From assembly GCF_014170375.1 (NCBI RefSeq), contig NZ_LZZW01000029.1, positions 67,501 to 131,500 of the forward strand: a stretch of 64,000 bases of DNA, written 5' to 3'. This document shows positions 1 through 9,602 of the stretch, piece by piece. Made by a program: the position numbers and the translations under genes. Position 1 is the first letter of the stretch, and the number at the start of each line of letters is the position of its first letter. The notes below the pieces were generated by a model that did no database searches, was not told where the DNA came from, and saw only the letters and a program-made list of their open reading frames with translations. The stretch is from Variovorax sp. UMC13. Its GTDB lineage: Bacteria; Pseudomonadota; Gammaproteobacteria; Burkholderiales; Burkholderiaceae_C.

Positions 1-1691
<1,691 letters not shown>

Positions 1692-1835
1692 ATAACTTTG
1701 ATCAGACCGAAAGGTCGCGAATACATGATCAAGGTGTTATGCCAAGTTGACGCATTCAAAATAATTCGCCAAAAGCTGATTCCAAACTCTATGAATTCGT
1801 TTGATTGATCGTGTGATCAGTCAGACAACAAGTTA

Positions 1836-1950
1836 TGCCTGATGACCATAGCGACGTGGTACCACTCCTTCCCATCCCGAACAGGACAGTGAAACGCGTC
1901 AGCGCCGATGATAGTGCGGGTTCCCGTGTGAAAGTAGGTCATCGTCAGGC
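1836..1950 (+). rRNA. rrf: 5S ribosomal RNA
   Basis: About 115 nt with complementary ends (TGCCTGATGACC and GTCATCGTCAGGC) and the typical 5S core CCACTCCTTCCCATCCCGAAC. It follows the 23S gene by about 145 nt, and no tRNA is visible in that spacer. It is the last gene of this rrn operon, since a strong terminator follows directly. Confidence 0.95.
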
Positions 1951-1967
1951 TCTTACAGCCCTAGACA

Positions 1968-1999
1968 AGCCCCAACCGACCGGTTGGGGCTTTTCTTTT
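1968..1999 (+). terminator. Rho-independent terminator of the rrn operon
   Basis: A 9-bp stem, AGCCCCAAC pairing with GTTGGGGCT around a six-base loop CGACCG, followed by TTTCTTTTT. It lies 18 nt after the 5S gene. Confidence 0.92.
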
Positions 2000-2079
2000 T
2001 GGGGAAATGGAATCGCTCTGGATCCCGGGTTCCATTCGGATTCGATGGCGCGATGCATCAACCCCGAGATCCGGCGAAT

Positions 2080-2835
2080 TCAGCCGGTACTCGTCTCGGC
2101 ATTCACCCACGGAGGTGTATCGCCCGGCTGCTGCGGCACGATCTTTCCCTCGGCCTTTTTCGCCTTGAGCTGCCGCAGCATGTCGGCCAGCGTCTTGCCC
2201 GGTTCGTCGCGGAAACGCTCTGGCAGCACAGCGATGGCGTCCATCCGGTCCACGCGAAAGCCGCGGAAATCATCGCGCAGTTCGCACCAGGTCGACAGGG
2301 TCCAGACCTTGCCCCAATAGAAGCAGCCCAGCGGTCGCACGGTGCGTTCGCTGGCGTCGCCGGACACGTCGCGGTAGCTCAGCCGGAGCTTGTGGTGCGA
2401 CTGCACGCTCTCGCGCAGGGTCTGCAGCCGCATGCGCAAGGTTTCGTCCAGGCCCATGGCGGGCGCATAAAGTGCCAGCGCCTCCGCGGAGACCCGCGCC
2501 GCCGGCGGCAGCACCGAGAGGATCTTGCCCAGGCTGCTCTCGATGTCGCGCGCCAGCGCCGGGTCGACCCAGCTCTGGGCCATCCGCGCTGCCGCCACCA
2601 GTGCAGAGGCTTCGTCCTGGGTGAACATCAGCGGGGGCAGCTCGAAGCCCGCGCCCAGCCGATAGCCGACGCCGGCCTCGCCCTCGATCGGCACGCCCTG
2701 GTGCTGCAGGTCCGCCACGTCGCGGTAGACGGTGCGTTCCGACACCTCGAGCCGTTGCGCGAGAAAGGCCGCCGTGGTGAGACGGCGGCCGCGGATGAGC
2801 TGCACCAGCTGGAAGAGGCGGTCGGCGCGGCGCAT
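2080..2835 (-). CDS. YafY-like transcriptional regulator with HTH and WYL domains
   Basis: A 251-residue regulator. The N-terminus has a DeoR/HTH_11-type helix-turn-helix (RADRLFQLVQLIRGRR and then RLEVSERTVYRDVADL), and the middle and C-terminus form a WYL ligand-sensing domain. WYL proteins bind nucleic acid or small ligands and control diverse genes. I chose the ATG at 2835, which starts MRRADRLFQ just before the HTH; a longer frame adds 21 low-quality residues that overlap the upstream gene. The upstream GyrI-like gene ends 19 bases away on the same strand, so the two are probably co-transcribed, with the small protein as a possible effector binder. Confidence 0.85.
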   Translation of the reverse strand: MRRADRLFQLVQLIRGRRLTTAAFLAQRLEVSERTVYRDVADLQHQGVPIEGEAGVGYRLGAGFELPPLMFTQDEASALVAAARMAQSWVDPALARDIESSLGKILSVLPPAARVSAEALALYAPAMGLDETLRMRLQTLRESVQSHHKLRLSYRDVSGDASERTVRPLGCFYWGKVWTLSTWCELRDDFRGFRVDRMDAIAVLPERFRDEPGKTLADMLRQLKAKKAEGKIVPQQPGDTPPWVNAETSTG

Positions 2836-2854
2836 CGCTGTGTCTTCTTCAGGA

Positions 2855-3304
2855 TCAGCGCACGCCGATGTGGATCGATACCTTGTCCGGTCCCTCATAG
2901 GCTTCGAAGTCGCTGCGGTAGCTGCGTGCGACTTCCGGGTGCGCCTCGAAGTACTGCCAGATATGCTGCCAGGTGGCGATCACCACTTGCGGCATCGGGC
3001 CCTGGGCAGTGAACACGAGGTAGTCGCCGGCTTCGATGGCCACGCTGTCCGCACCACCCGAGACGGCCACGCCGGCCGTCAGGTCGAAGGCGCCATGGGC
3101 GTCGGACGCGTAGCCCGAGTAGACGCCGAAGATCCGTGCGTCGCCGGTGCGCCGCGGTGTCGATGCCGCGATCTGTTCGCTGAAGAAGCGGTTCCACAGC
3201 GCGCCGATCCGGGCGTTGTCCGGCGACGCTTCGTCGCGGCTGGTGGTGCGGACCGCAATGCCTGCGACCCGGAAGGCGCCCTGCTGTTGGCGGGTGGGTT
3301 CCAT
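2855..3304 (-). CDS. GyrI-like / AraC effector-binding domain protein
   Basis: 149 residues without a DNA-binding domain. The fold pattern is that of the GyrI-like small-molecule-binding domain: an opening strand, the segment ALWNRFFSEQ, then FGVYSGYASDAHGAFDLTAGV, and a C-terminal strand VSIHIGVR. Stand-alone members bind hydrophobic cations or inhibit gyrase-like targets in other bacteria, but the ligand here is unknown. A good ribosome site (CAGGAGAAC) precedes the ATG. It sits immediately upstream of the WYL regulator on the same strand. Confidence 0.78.
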   Translation of the reverse strand: MEPTRQQQGAFRVAGIAVRTTSRDEASPDNARIGALWNRFFSEQIAASTPRRTGDARIFGVYSGYASDAHGAFDLTAGVAVSGGADSVAIEAGDYLVFTAQGPMPQVVIATWQHIWQYFEAHPEVARSYRSDFEAYEGPDKVSIHIGVR

Positions 3305-3390
3305 CCTGTTCTCCTGCTCAAAGAAAGTGCGAACATTGTCGGTGCGGTTGATGTGGCCGCTGCGATGCAGCGGCGCCGAATCATTGCGGG

Positions 3391-3768
3391 TCAGGCCAAG
3401 GCGTGCAGGCCGACTTCGTTGCCCTCGGTGTCGCGCATGTGGGCGATGAAGCCCATGCCGGGCGGCAGGGCCGACTTGGGCGCGACGACCTGGCCGCCGG
3501 CCGGCTCGATGCGCGCGAGCACGGCGTCGATGCTGGGCGTGCAGTCCAGGTAGATGCGGATGCTGCTGCCGGTGCGTGCGGCGGCGCTGGCACCCGCCTG
3601 CAGGGCGCCGCCGGTGGCGGGCCTGTCATAGGGGAACACCGCCAGCGCGTCGCCGCCGAGGCTTTCGCGGCGCAGCTTGCGGGCCAGCACGGTCTCATAG
3701 AAGGCCTGGGCGCGGTCGAGGTCGGCGACCGGGATCTCGAACCAGCTGATGACGTTCTGTGTGGACAT
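3391..3768 (-). CDS. VOC (glyoxalase/bleomycin-resistance) family protein
   Basis: A 125-residue single-module vicinal-oxygen-chelate protein beginning STQNVISWFEIPVADLDRAQAFYETVL and ending DTEGNEVGLHALA. This is the usual VOC opening and closing, with the HMRDTEGNEVGL strand carrying a metal-ligand position. The family includes lyases, dioxygenases and resistance proteins, and the substrate cannot be read from sequence. The ATG at 3768 is chosen because homologous domains start at this point; the frame continues upstream through non-domain sequence to 3897. Confidence 0.82.
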   Translation of the reverse strand: MSTQNVISWFEIPVADLDRAQAFYETVLARKLRRESLGGDALAVFPYDRPATGGALQAGASAAARTGSSIRIYLDCTPSIDAVLARIEPAGGQVVAPKSALPPGMGFIAHMRDTEGNEVGLHALA

Positions 3769-3858
3769 GGAGGGCTCTCTTTCGTGTCTGTTGAAGGAGC
3801 CTCGATGGTGCGGACCGCCTCCTGACAACGTCTTGTCAGGAGCCTGTCGCACCGGGCG

Positions 3859-3894
3859 AAAAAAAGCCCGCAGCTTCGAAAAGCATGCGGGCTT
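3859..3894 (-). terminator. Rho-independent terminator after the phoH-like gene
   Basis: Read on the minus strand: AAGCCCGCA, a 13-base loop, TGCGGGCTT, then a run of seven T. It begins 21 nt past the stop codon of the PIN-PhoH gene. Confidence 0.85.
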
Positions 3895-3915
3895 CATGGG
3901 GGGCGTGAACCTGGC

Positions 3916-5742
3916 TTAGAGCACTTCGCTCGCGAAGTCCGCCAGCCGCGAACGCTCGCCGCGCGCCAGCGTGATGTGCCCGCTGTGCGGCCAGCCCTTG
4001 AACTTGTCGACCGCGAAGGTCAGACCCGACGAGCCCTCCGTGAGGTAGGGCGTGTCGATCTGCGCCAGGTTGCCCATGCAGATGATCTTGGTGCCCGGGC
4101 CGGCCCGGGTAATCAGCGTCTTCATCTGCTTGGGCGTGAGGTTCTGCGCCTCGTCGATGATCACGTACTTGTTGAGGAAGGTCCGGCCGCGCATGAAGTT
4201 CATGCTCTTGATCTTGATGCGGCTACGGATCAGCTCGTTGGTGGCCGCGCGGCCCCATTCGCCGGCCCCGCCGCCATCGCCCTTGGCCAGGAACTCGAGG
4301 TTGTCGTCGAGCGCCCCCATCCACGGGCCCATCTTCTCTTCCTCGGTGCCGGGCAGGAAACCGATGTCCTCGCCCACGCTCACGGTGGCGCGGGTCATGA
4401 TGATCTCGGTGTAGCGGCGGTCGTCGAGCACCTGCGTCAGGCCCGAGGCCAGCGCCATCAGCGTCTTGCCGGTGCCGGCGGTGCCGGTCAGCGTGACGAA
4501 GTCGATGTCCGGGTCCATCAGCAGGTTCATCGCGAAGTTCTGCTCGCGGTTGCGGGTGCTCACGCCCCACACGGCATTCTTGCCCGACGCGTAGTCCTTG
4601 AGCGTCTTGAGCACCGCGGTCTTGTCGCGGATCTCGGTCACGCGCGCGTACATGCTCGGCTCGCCGGGGGCCTCGAAGAAGACGAACTGGTTGATGTAGA
4701 GGTTCGGCACGATCGGCCCGCTGATGCGGTAGAAGGTGCTGCTGCCGCTCTGCCAGCTCTCGACGGTCTTGCTCTGGCGGGTCCAGAAGTCGGCCGGCAG
4801 CGCGTAGGAGCCGGCGTAGAGCAGGTCGCCGTCTTCCAGCGTCTTGTCGTTCTGGTAGTCGTCGGCCGCCAGGCCCAGCGCGCGCGCCTTGACGCGCATG
4901 TTGATGTCCTTGGACACCAGCACGACTTCCTGCTTGGGCTGACCCGGGCGGTCCTGCGCATACAGATTGCGCAGGGCCTGCACCACGCCCAGGATCTGGT
5001 TGTCGGCCTTGCCCTGGGGCAGGCTGGTGGGCAGCGTGTAGTCGAGCGGTGAGGTCTGGAAGAACAGCTTGCCGCCGGCCTCGCGATGGCCGGTGGTGTC
5101 GAGCTTCAAGCCCTTGGCAATGTCGGCGTCCTTGGCACCGGCCAGCGCATCCAGCGTGCGGCTGGTCTGGCGTCCGTTGCGCGCGACCTCGGTCGTGCCC
5201 TTCTTGTGGCCATCGAGTTCTTCCAGCACGATCATCGGCAGGAAGACGTCGTGCTCCTCGAAGCGGAACAGGCACATCGGGTCGTGCAGCAGCACGTTGG
5301 TGTCGAGCACGAACAACTTGGTCGGGCCGGTCGACTTGGCGCGCCGCGGGCGGGCGCTTTCCTGGGCGCCGTTGCGTGCGCGCGGCGCCGGGCTGGCCGC
5401 GACGGGCGCGGGTGCCGGCGGCGTCGTCGGCACGGGCGCGCGTTCCGGGGCGCGCTCGGCACGTGCCTGCGGCGCGGCGGGCGCCACCTCGGGTTGGGGG
5501 ACCGGCCGCGGCTTGGTCTCGATCTGGCGGGCCACCTCGGGCGCGGGGGGCGTGGCCACGCGCGGGGCGGCGGCGCCCTGGCTGTGGTCGTCGAACAGTT
5601 CCAGTGCGCGGGGGCCGTTGCCGCGTGCGTTCTCCGTGGTCCGGCTGCCGCGGCGCGGCGCCTTGGTGGACGCGGCCGGTGCGTCGATCGCGTCAGGCGA
5701 GAGAAGGGCGGCGCGTTTCGTGGGAGCGGGAGGCAAGGGCAT
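3916..5742 (-). CDS. PhoH family protein: PIN nuclease domain fused to PhoH ATPase
   Basis: 608 residues. The first ~145 residues are Pro/Ala/Arg-rich and low complexity. A PIN domain follows (KLFVLDTNVLLHDP, then VLEELDGHKKG, with its acidic metal ligands). The C-terminal half is the PhoH P-loop ATPase, with Walker A GTAGTGKTLMALASG and Walker B YVIIDEAQNLTP. PIN-PhoH proteins are RNA helicase/ribonuclease-type enzymes in the cytoplasm, often linked to stress. The start at 5742 (MPLPPAPTKR) is chosen over an in-frame ATG 18 bases upstream. The long disordered N-terminus is unusual compared with plain PhoH2 proteins of about 440-470 residues. Confidence 0.9.
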   Translation of the reverse strand: MPLPPAPTKRAALLSPDAIDAPAASTKAPRRGSRTTENARGNGPRALELFDDHSQGAAAPRVATPPAPEVARQIETKPRPVPQPEVAPAAPQARAERAPERAPVPTTPPAPAPVAASPAPRARNGAQESARPRRAKSTGPTKLFVLDTNVLLHDPMCLFRFEEHDVFLPMIVLEELDGHKKGTTEVARNGRQTSRTLDALAGAKDADIAKGLKLDTTGHREAGGKLFFQTSPLDYTLPTSLPQGKADNQILGVVQALRNLYAQDRPGQPKQEVVLVSKDINMRVKARALGLAADDYQNDKTLEDGDLLYAGSYALPADFWTRQSKTVESWQSGSSTFYRISGPIVPNLYINQFVFFEAPGEPSMYARVTEIRDKTAVLKTLKDYASGKNAVWGVSTRNREQNFAMNLLMDPDIDFVTLTGTAGTGKTLMALASGLTQVLDDRRYTEIIMTRATVSVGEDIGFLPGTEEEKMGPWMGALDDNLEFLAKGDGGGAGEWGRAATNELIRSRIKIKSMNFMRGRTFLNKYVIIDEAQNLTPKQMKTLITRAGPGTKIICMGNLAQIDTPYLTEGSSGLTFAVDKFKGWPHSGHITLARGERSRLADFASEVL

Positions 5743-5775
5743 GGGGCAGTGTGCTCGCAAAAATGAAGCCGGAAA

Positions 5776-5808
5776 ACGAAAAAGCCGCCTGAAGACCAGG
5801 GCGGCTTT
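5776..5808 (-). terminator. Rho-independent terminator after the bcp gene
   Basis: On the minus strand AAAGCCGCC, a ten-base loop, GGCGGCTTT, then TTCGTTTTCC. It lies between the bcp stop and the phoH-like start, so the two leftward genes are separate transcription units. Confidence 0.8.
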
Positions 5809-5931
5809 GTTCGGGGGATGCGGTCGTGGAGCTCAACGGCATGAAGCCATTATGCACACCGTGCGTGCCGCATCGGTGTCACGTGGTGCGCCGCCAACAG
5901 GATCGCGGAAGACACACGTGACGAAGTGCAA

Positions 5932-6408
5932 TCAAGCGGCCTTCTTGAGGGCCTTGACCGCCTTGAGGACGTCGTCGACATGGCCCGGCACCTTGAGGCC
6001 GCGCCATTCGGCCTTGAGGATGCCGTCGGCGCCGATCAGGAAGGTGCTGCGCTCGATGCCCTTGACCTTCTTGCCGTACATGATCTTGTTCTTGACCACG
6101 CCGAACATGTGGCACATCTTCTCTTCGGTGTCGGCGATGAGTTCGAAGGGCAGCTCGAGCTTGGCCTTGAATTCGTCGTGTGACTTCATGTTGTCACGCG
6201 AAACACCGAAAACAGTGGCGCCGGCCTTCACGAAATCCTTGTAGCGGTCCCGGAACTGCATGGCTTCGGTGGTGCAGCCTGGCGTGTTGTCCTTGGGATA
6301 GAAATACATCACCAGAACGTGCCCGAGGTGCGAGGTGTTCGACACCTTGAGCCCGCCGGTGGCATTGGACTCGAATTCGGGGATGGGTTTGTTGACAACG
6401 ATCGCCAT
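5932..6408 (-). CDS. bcp: Peroxiredoxin, Bcp/PrxQ type (thiol peroxidase)
   Basis: 158 residues of the AhpC/TSA fold. It reduces hydroperoxides with thiols from thioredoxin in the cytoplasm. The peroxidatic cysteine is in NTPGCTTEAM (Cys45 from the ATG at 6408). The residue five places later is Met, not the Cys50 that resolves the disulfide in E. coli Bcp; the only other cysteine is Cys99 (EEKMCHMFG). The ATG at 6408 gives the normal family start MAIVVNKPIPEF and has GGAG upstream. A terminator lies 124 nt downstream. Confidence 0.92.
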   Translation of the reverse strand: MAIVVNKPIPEFESNATGGLKVSNTSHLGHVLVMYFYPKDNTPGCTTEAMQFRDRYKDFVKAGATVFGVSRDNMKSHDEFKAKLELPFELIADTEEKMCHMFGVVKNKIMYGKKVKGIERSTFLIGADGILKAEWRGLKVPGHVDDVLKAVKALKKAA

Positions 6409-6546
6409 GAAACTTGTTTTCTCCGTTGGTTTCCATTCGTGCGGCTGCAAGGCCGAAAACGATGGAAGATTGGTCGTTGCTTGACTGAGAGGGGATCTGA
6501 GGGCGGATCGCCGTTCGCAACCCGGGATTTTAGCTCGAAATGCCCC

Positions 6547-6933
6547 CTAATTGCCAGCTTTTGGCTGCTCGACCAGCAGGGCCGCCACCACGTGGCGCCC
6601 CTCGCTCGCCAGGATGTTGTAGGTGCGGCAGGCGGCCGCGGTGTCCATGGTTTCGACGCCGGTGCGCTGCGCAATGAGCGCGCGAAGCCAGGCCGGTTGC
6701 GGAAAACGGATGCGCTGGCCGCTGCCGAAGATCACCAGCTCGGCGCCCAGGGCCGCGAGCTGGGCGAAGTGTTCCGGGCCCAGACCCTCGAAGTTCGCGC
6801 ATTCCCAGGCGAAGCGCTCGCCGCGCGAGCCCAGCACCACGCTGTGCTCCACCCGCTCGTTGTTGATCGCCACCCAGCCCGGACCGTGTGCGGTGAGGGT
6901 CTGGGTGTCGGATTTGTCGGGTTGAAGCTTCAT
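6547..6933 (-). CDS. Mth938-like (DUF498/DUF598) domain protein
   Basis: 128 residues covering the whole Mth938-like domain (GPGWVAINNERVEHSVVLG, FEGLGPEHFAQL, ELVIFGSGQRIRFP, VETMDTAAACRTYNIL). The human homologue NDUFAF3 helps assemble respiratory complex I; the bacterial role is not established. It stands head-to-head with the aminotransferase gene, with start codons 67 bases apart, so the two share a promoter region. Confidence 0.85.
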   Translation of the reverse strand: MKLQPDKSDTQTLTAHGPGWVAINNERVEHSVVLGSRGERFAWECANFEGLGPEHFAQLAALGAELVIFGSGQRIRFPQPAWLRALIAQRTGVETMDTAAACRTYNILASEGRHVVAALLVEQPKAGN

Positions 6934-7000
6934 CTATAAGGCCGGGGAACTGTGGTCAAATTATAGGTTTTCCCCTGTGCAGGCACCCTCTGGAGGGACT

Positions 7001-8224
7001 TTGAAGCAGCTCAAGAAGTCGGCCAAACTGGCCAATGTTCTCTACGACGTCCGCGGCCCCATCGTCGATGCGGCGCGGCAGATGGAAGAGGATGGTCAGA
7101 AGATCATCAAGCTCAACATCGGCAACATGGCGCCGTTCGGCTTCGATGCGCCCGAAGAGATCCAGCAGGACATGATCCGCAACCTGCCGGATTCGGCGGG
7201 CTACTCGGACAGCAAGGGCATCTTCGCCGCGCGCAAGGCGGTGATGCACTACACGCAGCAGCAGGGCATCGAGGGTGTCACGCTCGACGACATCTACCTG
7301 GGCAACGGTGCCAGCGAGCTGATCGTGATGGCCACCAATGCGCTGCTGGACGACGGCGACGAGCTGCTGGTGCCCATGCCCGACTACCCGCTGTGGACCG
7401 CGGCCGTGTCGCTGTCCGGCGGCAAGCCGGTGCACTACCTGTGCGAGGAAGACAACCACTGGATGCCGAGCCTGGCCGACATCCGCGCCAAGATCACGCC
7501 GCGCACCCGCGGCATCGTGGTGATCAACCCCAACAACCCCACCGGCGTGCTCTATTCCGACGAGCTGCTGCGCGGCATGGTGGCGATCGCGCGCGAACAC
7601 GGCCTGGTGCTGCTGGTCGACGAGGTCTACGACAAGGTGCTCTACGAGGACGCCAAACACACGGCCATGGCCAGCCTGTCGACCGACGTGCTGACGATCA
7701 CCTTCAACTCGCTGTCCAAGGCCTACCGCTCCTGCGGCTACCGCGCCGGCTGGATGATCGTGTCGGGCCCGAAGGCCAACGCCACCGACTACATCGAAGG
7801 CCTGAACATGCTGGCCAACCTCAAGCTCGGCTCCAACGTGCCGGGCCAGTGGGCGATCCAGACCGCGCTCGGCGGCTACCAGAGCATCAAGGACCTGGTG
7901 AAGCCCGGTGGCCGCCTGCGCCGCCAGCGCGACCTGGCCTACGAACTGATCACGGCCATTCCCGGCGTGAGCTGCGTCAAGCCCGAGGCCGCGCTCTACA
8001 TGTTCCCGAAGCTGGACCCGGTGATGTACCCGATCGCGGACGACCGCGAGTTCTTCATGCAGGTGCTGCGCGAGACGCGCGTGATGCTGGTGCAGGGATC
8101 GGGCTTCAACTTCCCGGACAACCAGCATTTCCGCATCGTGTTCCTGCCCCACGAGGAAGACCTGCGCGAGGCCATCAACCGCATCGCCAAGTTCCTCGAG
8201 CGCTACCGCGCCCGCTTCGCCTGA
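7001..8224 (+). CDS. alaA: Pyridoxal-phosphate aminotransferase, AlaA-like
   Basis: 407 residues of fold-type I class I/II aminotransferase, closest in my recognition to glutamate-pyruvate aminotransferase AlaA (MKQLKKSAKLANVLYDVRG resembles the AlaA N-terminus). Visible motifs are INPNNPTG, VDEVYDKV and the PLP-lysine loop SLSKAYRSCGYRAGW. I place the start at TTG 7001 because GGAGGGA sits just upstream and the protein then begins like its family; a GTG at 6977 is the in-frame alternative. It would supply alanine. It precedes hom and thrC with a 52-base gap and may be co-transcribed. Confidence 0.85.
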   Translation: MKQLKKSAKLANVLYDVRGPIVDAARQMEEDGQKIIKLNIGNMAPFGFDAPEEIQQDMIRNLPDSAGYSDSKGIFAARKAVMHYTQQQGIEGVTLDDIYLGNGASELIVMATNALLDDGDELLVPMPDYPLWTAAVSLSGGKPVHYLCEEDNHWMPSLADIRAKITPRTRGIVVINPNNPTGVLYSDELLRGMVAIAREHGLVLLVDEVYDKVLYEDAKHTAMASLSTDVLTITFNSLSKAYRSCGYRAGWMIVSGPKANATDYIEGLNMLANLKLGSNVPGQWAIQTALGGYQSIKDLVKPGGRLRRQRDLAYELITAIPGVSCVKPEAALYMFPKLDPVMYPIADDREFFMQVLRETRVMLVQGSGFNFPDNQHFRIVFLPHEEDLREAINRIAKFLERYRARFA

Positions 8225-8276
8225 GTGCGCACCGCGCGGCCCTCCGTCCCCTTTCGTTTTGACTGAAGTTGTATCC

Positions 8277-9602
8277 ATGAAACCCATCCAGGTCGGCCTG
8301 CTCGGCATCGGCACCGTCGGTAGCGGCACGTTCAACGTGCTCCAGCGCAATCAGGAAGAAATCAAGCGCCGCGCCGGCCGCGGCATCGAGATCACCATGG
8401 TGGCCGACCTCGACACCGACCGGGCCCGCGCGGCCGTCGGCGAAGGCGTGCAGGTGGTGGCCGACGCGCGCGCCGTGATCGCCAACCCGGACATCGACAT
8501 CGTGATCGAGCTGATCGGCGGCTACGGCATCGCCAAGCAGCTGGTGCTCGAGGCCATCGCGGCCGGCAAGCATGTGGTCACGGCCAACAAGGCGCTGCTC
8601 GCGGTGCACGGCACCGAGATCTTCGCCGCGGCCCAGCAGAAGGGCGTGATGGTCGCGTTCGAAGCGGCCGTGGCCGGCGGCATCCCGATCATCAAGGCGC
8701 TGCGCGAAGGCCTGACCGCCAACAGCATCCAGTGGATCGCCGGCATCATCAACGGCACCACCAACTTCATCCTGTCCGAGATGCGCGACAAGGGCCTGGA
8801 CTTCGCCACCGTGCTCAAGGAGGCGCAGCGCTTGGGCTACGCCGAAGCCGACCCGACCTTCGACATCGAAGGCGTGGATGCCGCGCACAAGGTCACGCTG
8901 ATGAGCGCGATCGCCTTCGGCATCCCGGTGCAGTTCGACAAGGCGCACGTCGAGGGCATCACCAAGCTGGCCGCGCAGGACATCAAGTACGCCGAACAGC
9001 TGGGCTACCGCATCAAGCTCTTGGGCATCACGCGCCGCGCCGCCGGCGGCATCGAGCTGCGGGTGCACCCCAGCCTGGTGCCGGCCAAGCGCCTGCTGGC
9101 CAACGTCGAGGGCGCGATGAACGCGGTGGTGGTGCACGGCGACGCCGTGGGCACCACGCTCTACTACGGCAAGGGCGCGGGCAGCGAGCCCACCGCCAGC
9201 GCGGTCATCGCCGACCTGGTCGACATCACGCGCCTGCACACGGCCGACGCCGCGCAGCGCGTGCCGCACCTGGCCTTCCACCCCAACGCGATGAGCGACG
9301 ACCTGAAGATCGTGCCCATGCGCGAGGTGGTCACCAGCTACTACCTGCGCCTGCGCGTGGCCGACGAGGCCGGCGTGCTGGCCAAGGTCACGGGCCTGCT
9401 GGCCAGCGCGGGCATCAGCATCGACGCGGTGCTGCAACGCGAAGCCGACGAAGTGGGCGGTGAGGGCTCGACCCAGACCGACCTGATCATCCTCACGCAC
9501 GACACGCGCGAAGGCACGCTCGACGACGCGATGGTCGAGCTGCAGGCGTTGCCGACCGTGCTGGCGCCGATCGTGCGCCTGCGCAAGGAAGAGCTGTCCT
9601 GA
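8277..9602 (+). CDS. hom: Homoserine dehydrogenase
   Basis: 441 residues. It reduces aspartate semialdehyde to homoserine with NAD(P)H, the branch step to Thr and Met. There is an N-terminal Rossmann motif GLLGIGTVGSGTF, then VVTANKALLA, GIINGTTNFIL, the catalytic block YAEADPTFDIEGVDAAHK, and a C-terminal ACT domain (YYLRLRVADEAGVLAKVTGL) that in this family gives feedback control by threonine. The ATG at 8277 follows the family start. The stop overlaps the thrC start as TGATG, which indicates translational coupling. Confidence 0.97.
   Translation: MKPIQVGLLGIGTVGSGTFNVLQRNQEEIKRRAGRGIEITMVADLDTDRARAAVGEGVQVVADARAVIANPDIDIVIELIGGYGIAKQLVLEAIAAGKHVVTANKALLAVHGTEIFAAAQQKGVMVAFEAAVAGGIPIIKALREGLTANSIQWIAGIINGTTNFILSEMRDKGLDFATVLKEAQRLGYAEADPTFDIEGVDAAHKVTLMSAIAFGIPVQFDKAHVEGITKLAAQDIKYAEQLGYRIKLLGITRRAAGGIELRVHPSLVPAKRLLANVEGAMNAVVVHGDAVGTTLYYGKGAGSEPTASAVIADLVDITRLHTADAAQRVPHLAFHPNAMSDDLKIVPMREVVTSYYLRLRVADEAGVLAKVTGLLASAGISIDAVLQREADEVGGEGSTQTDLIILTHDTREGTLDDAMVELQALPTVLAPIVRLRKEELS

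Noticed and set aside
1692..1835. tRNA in the 23S-5S spacer
   Set aside because: No cloverleaf or CCA-type end is visible; Ile/Ala tRNAs, if any, should be between 16S and 23S outside the window.
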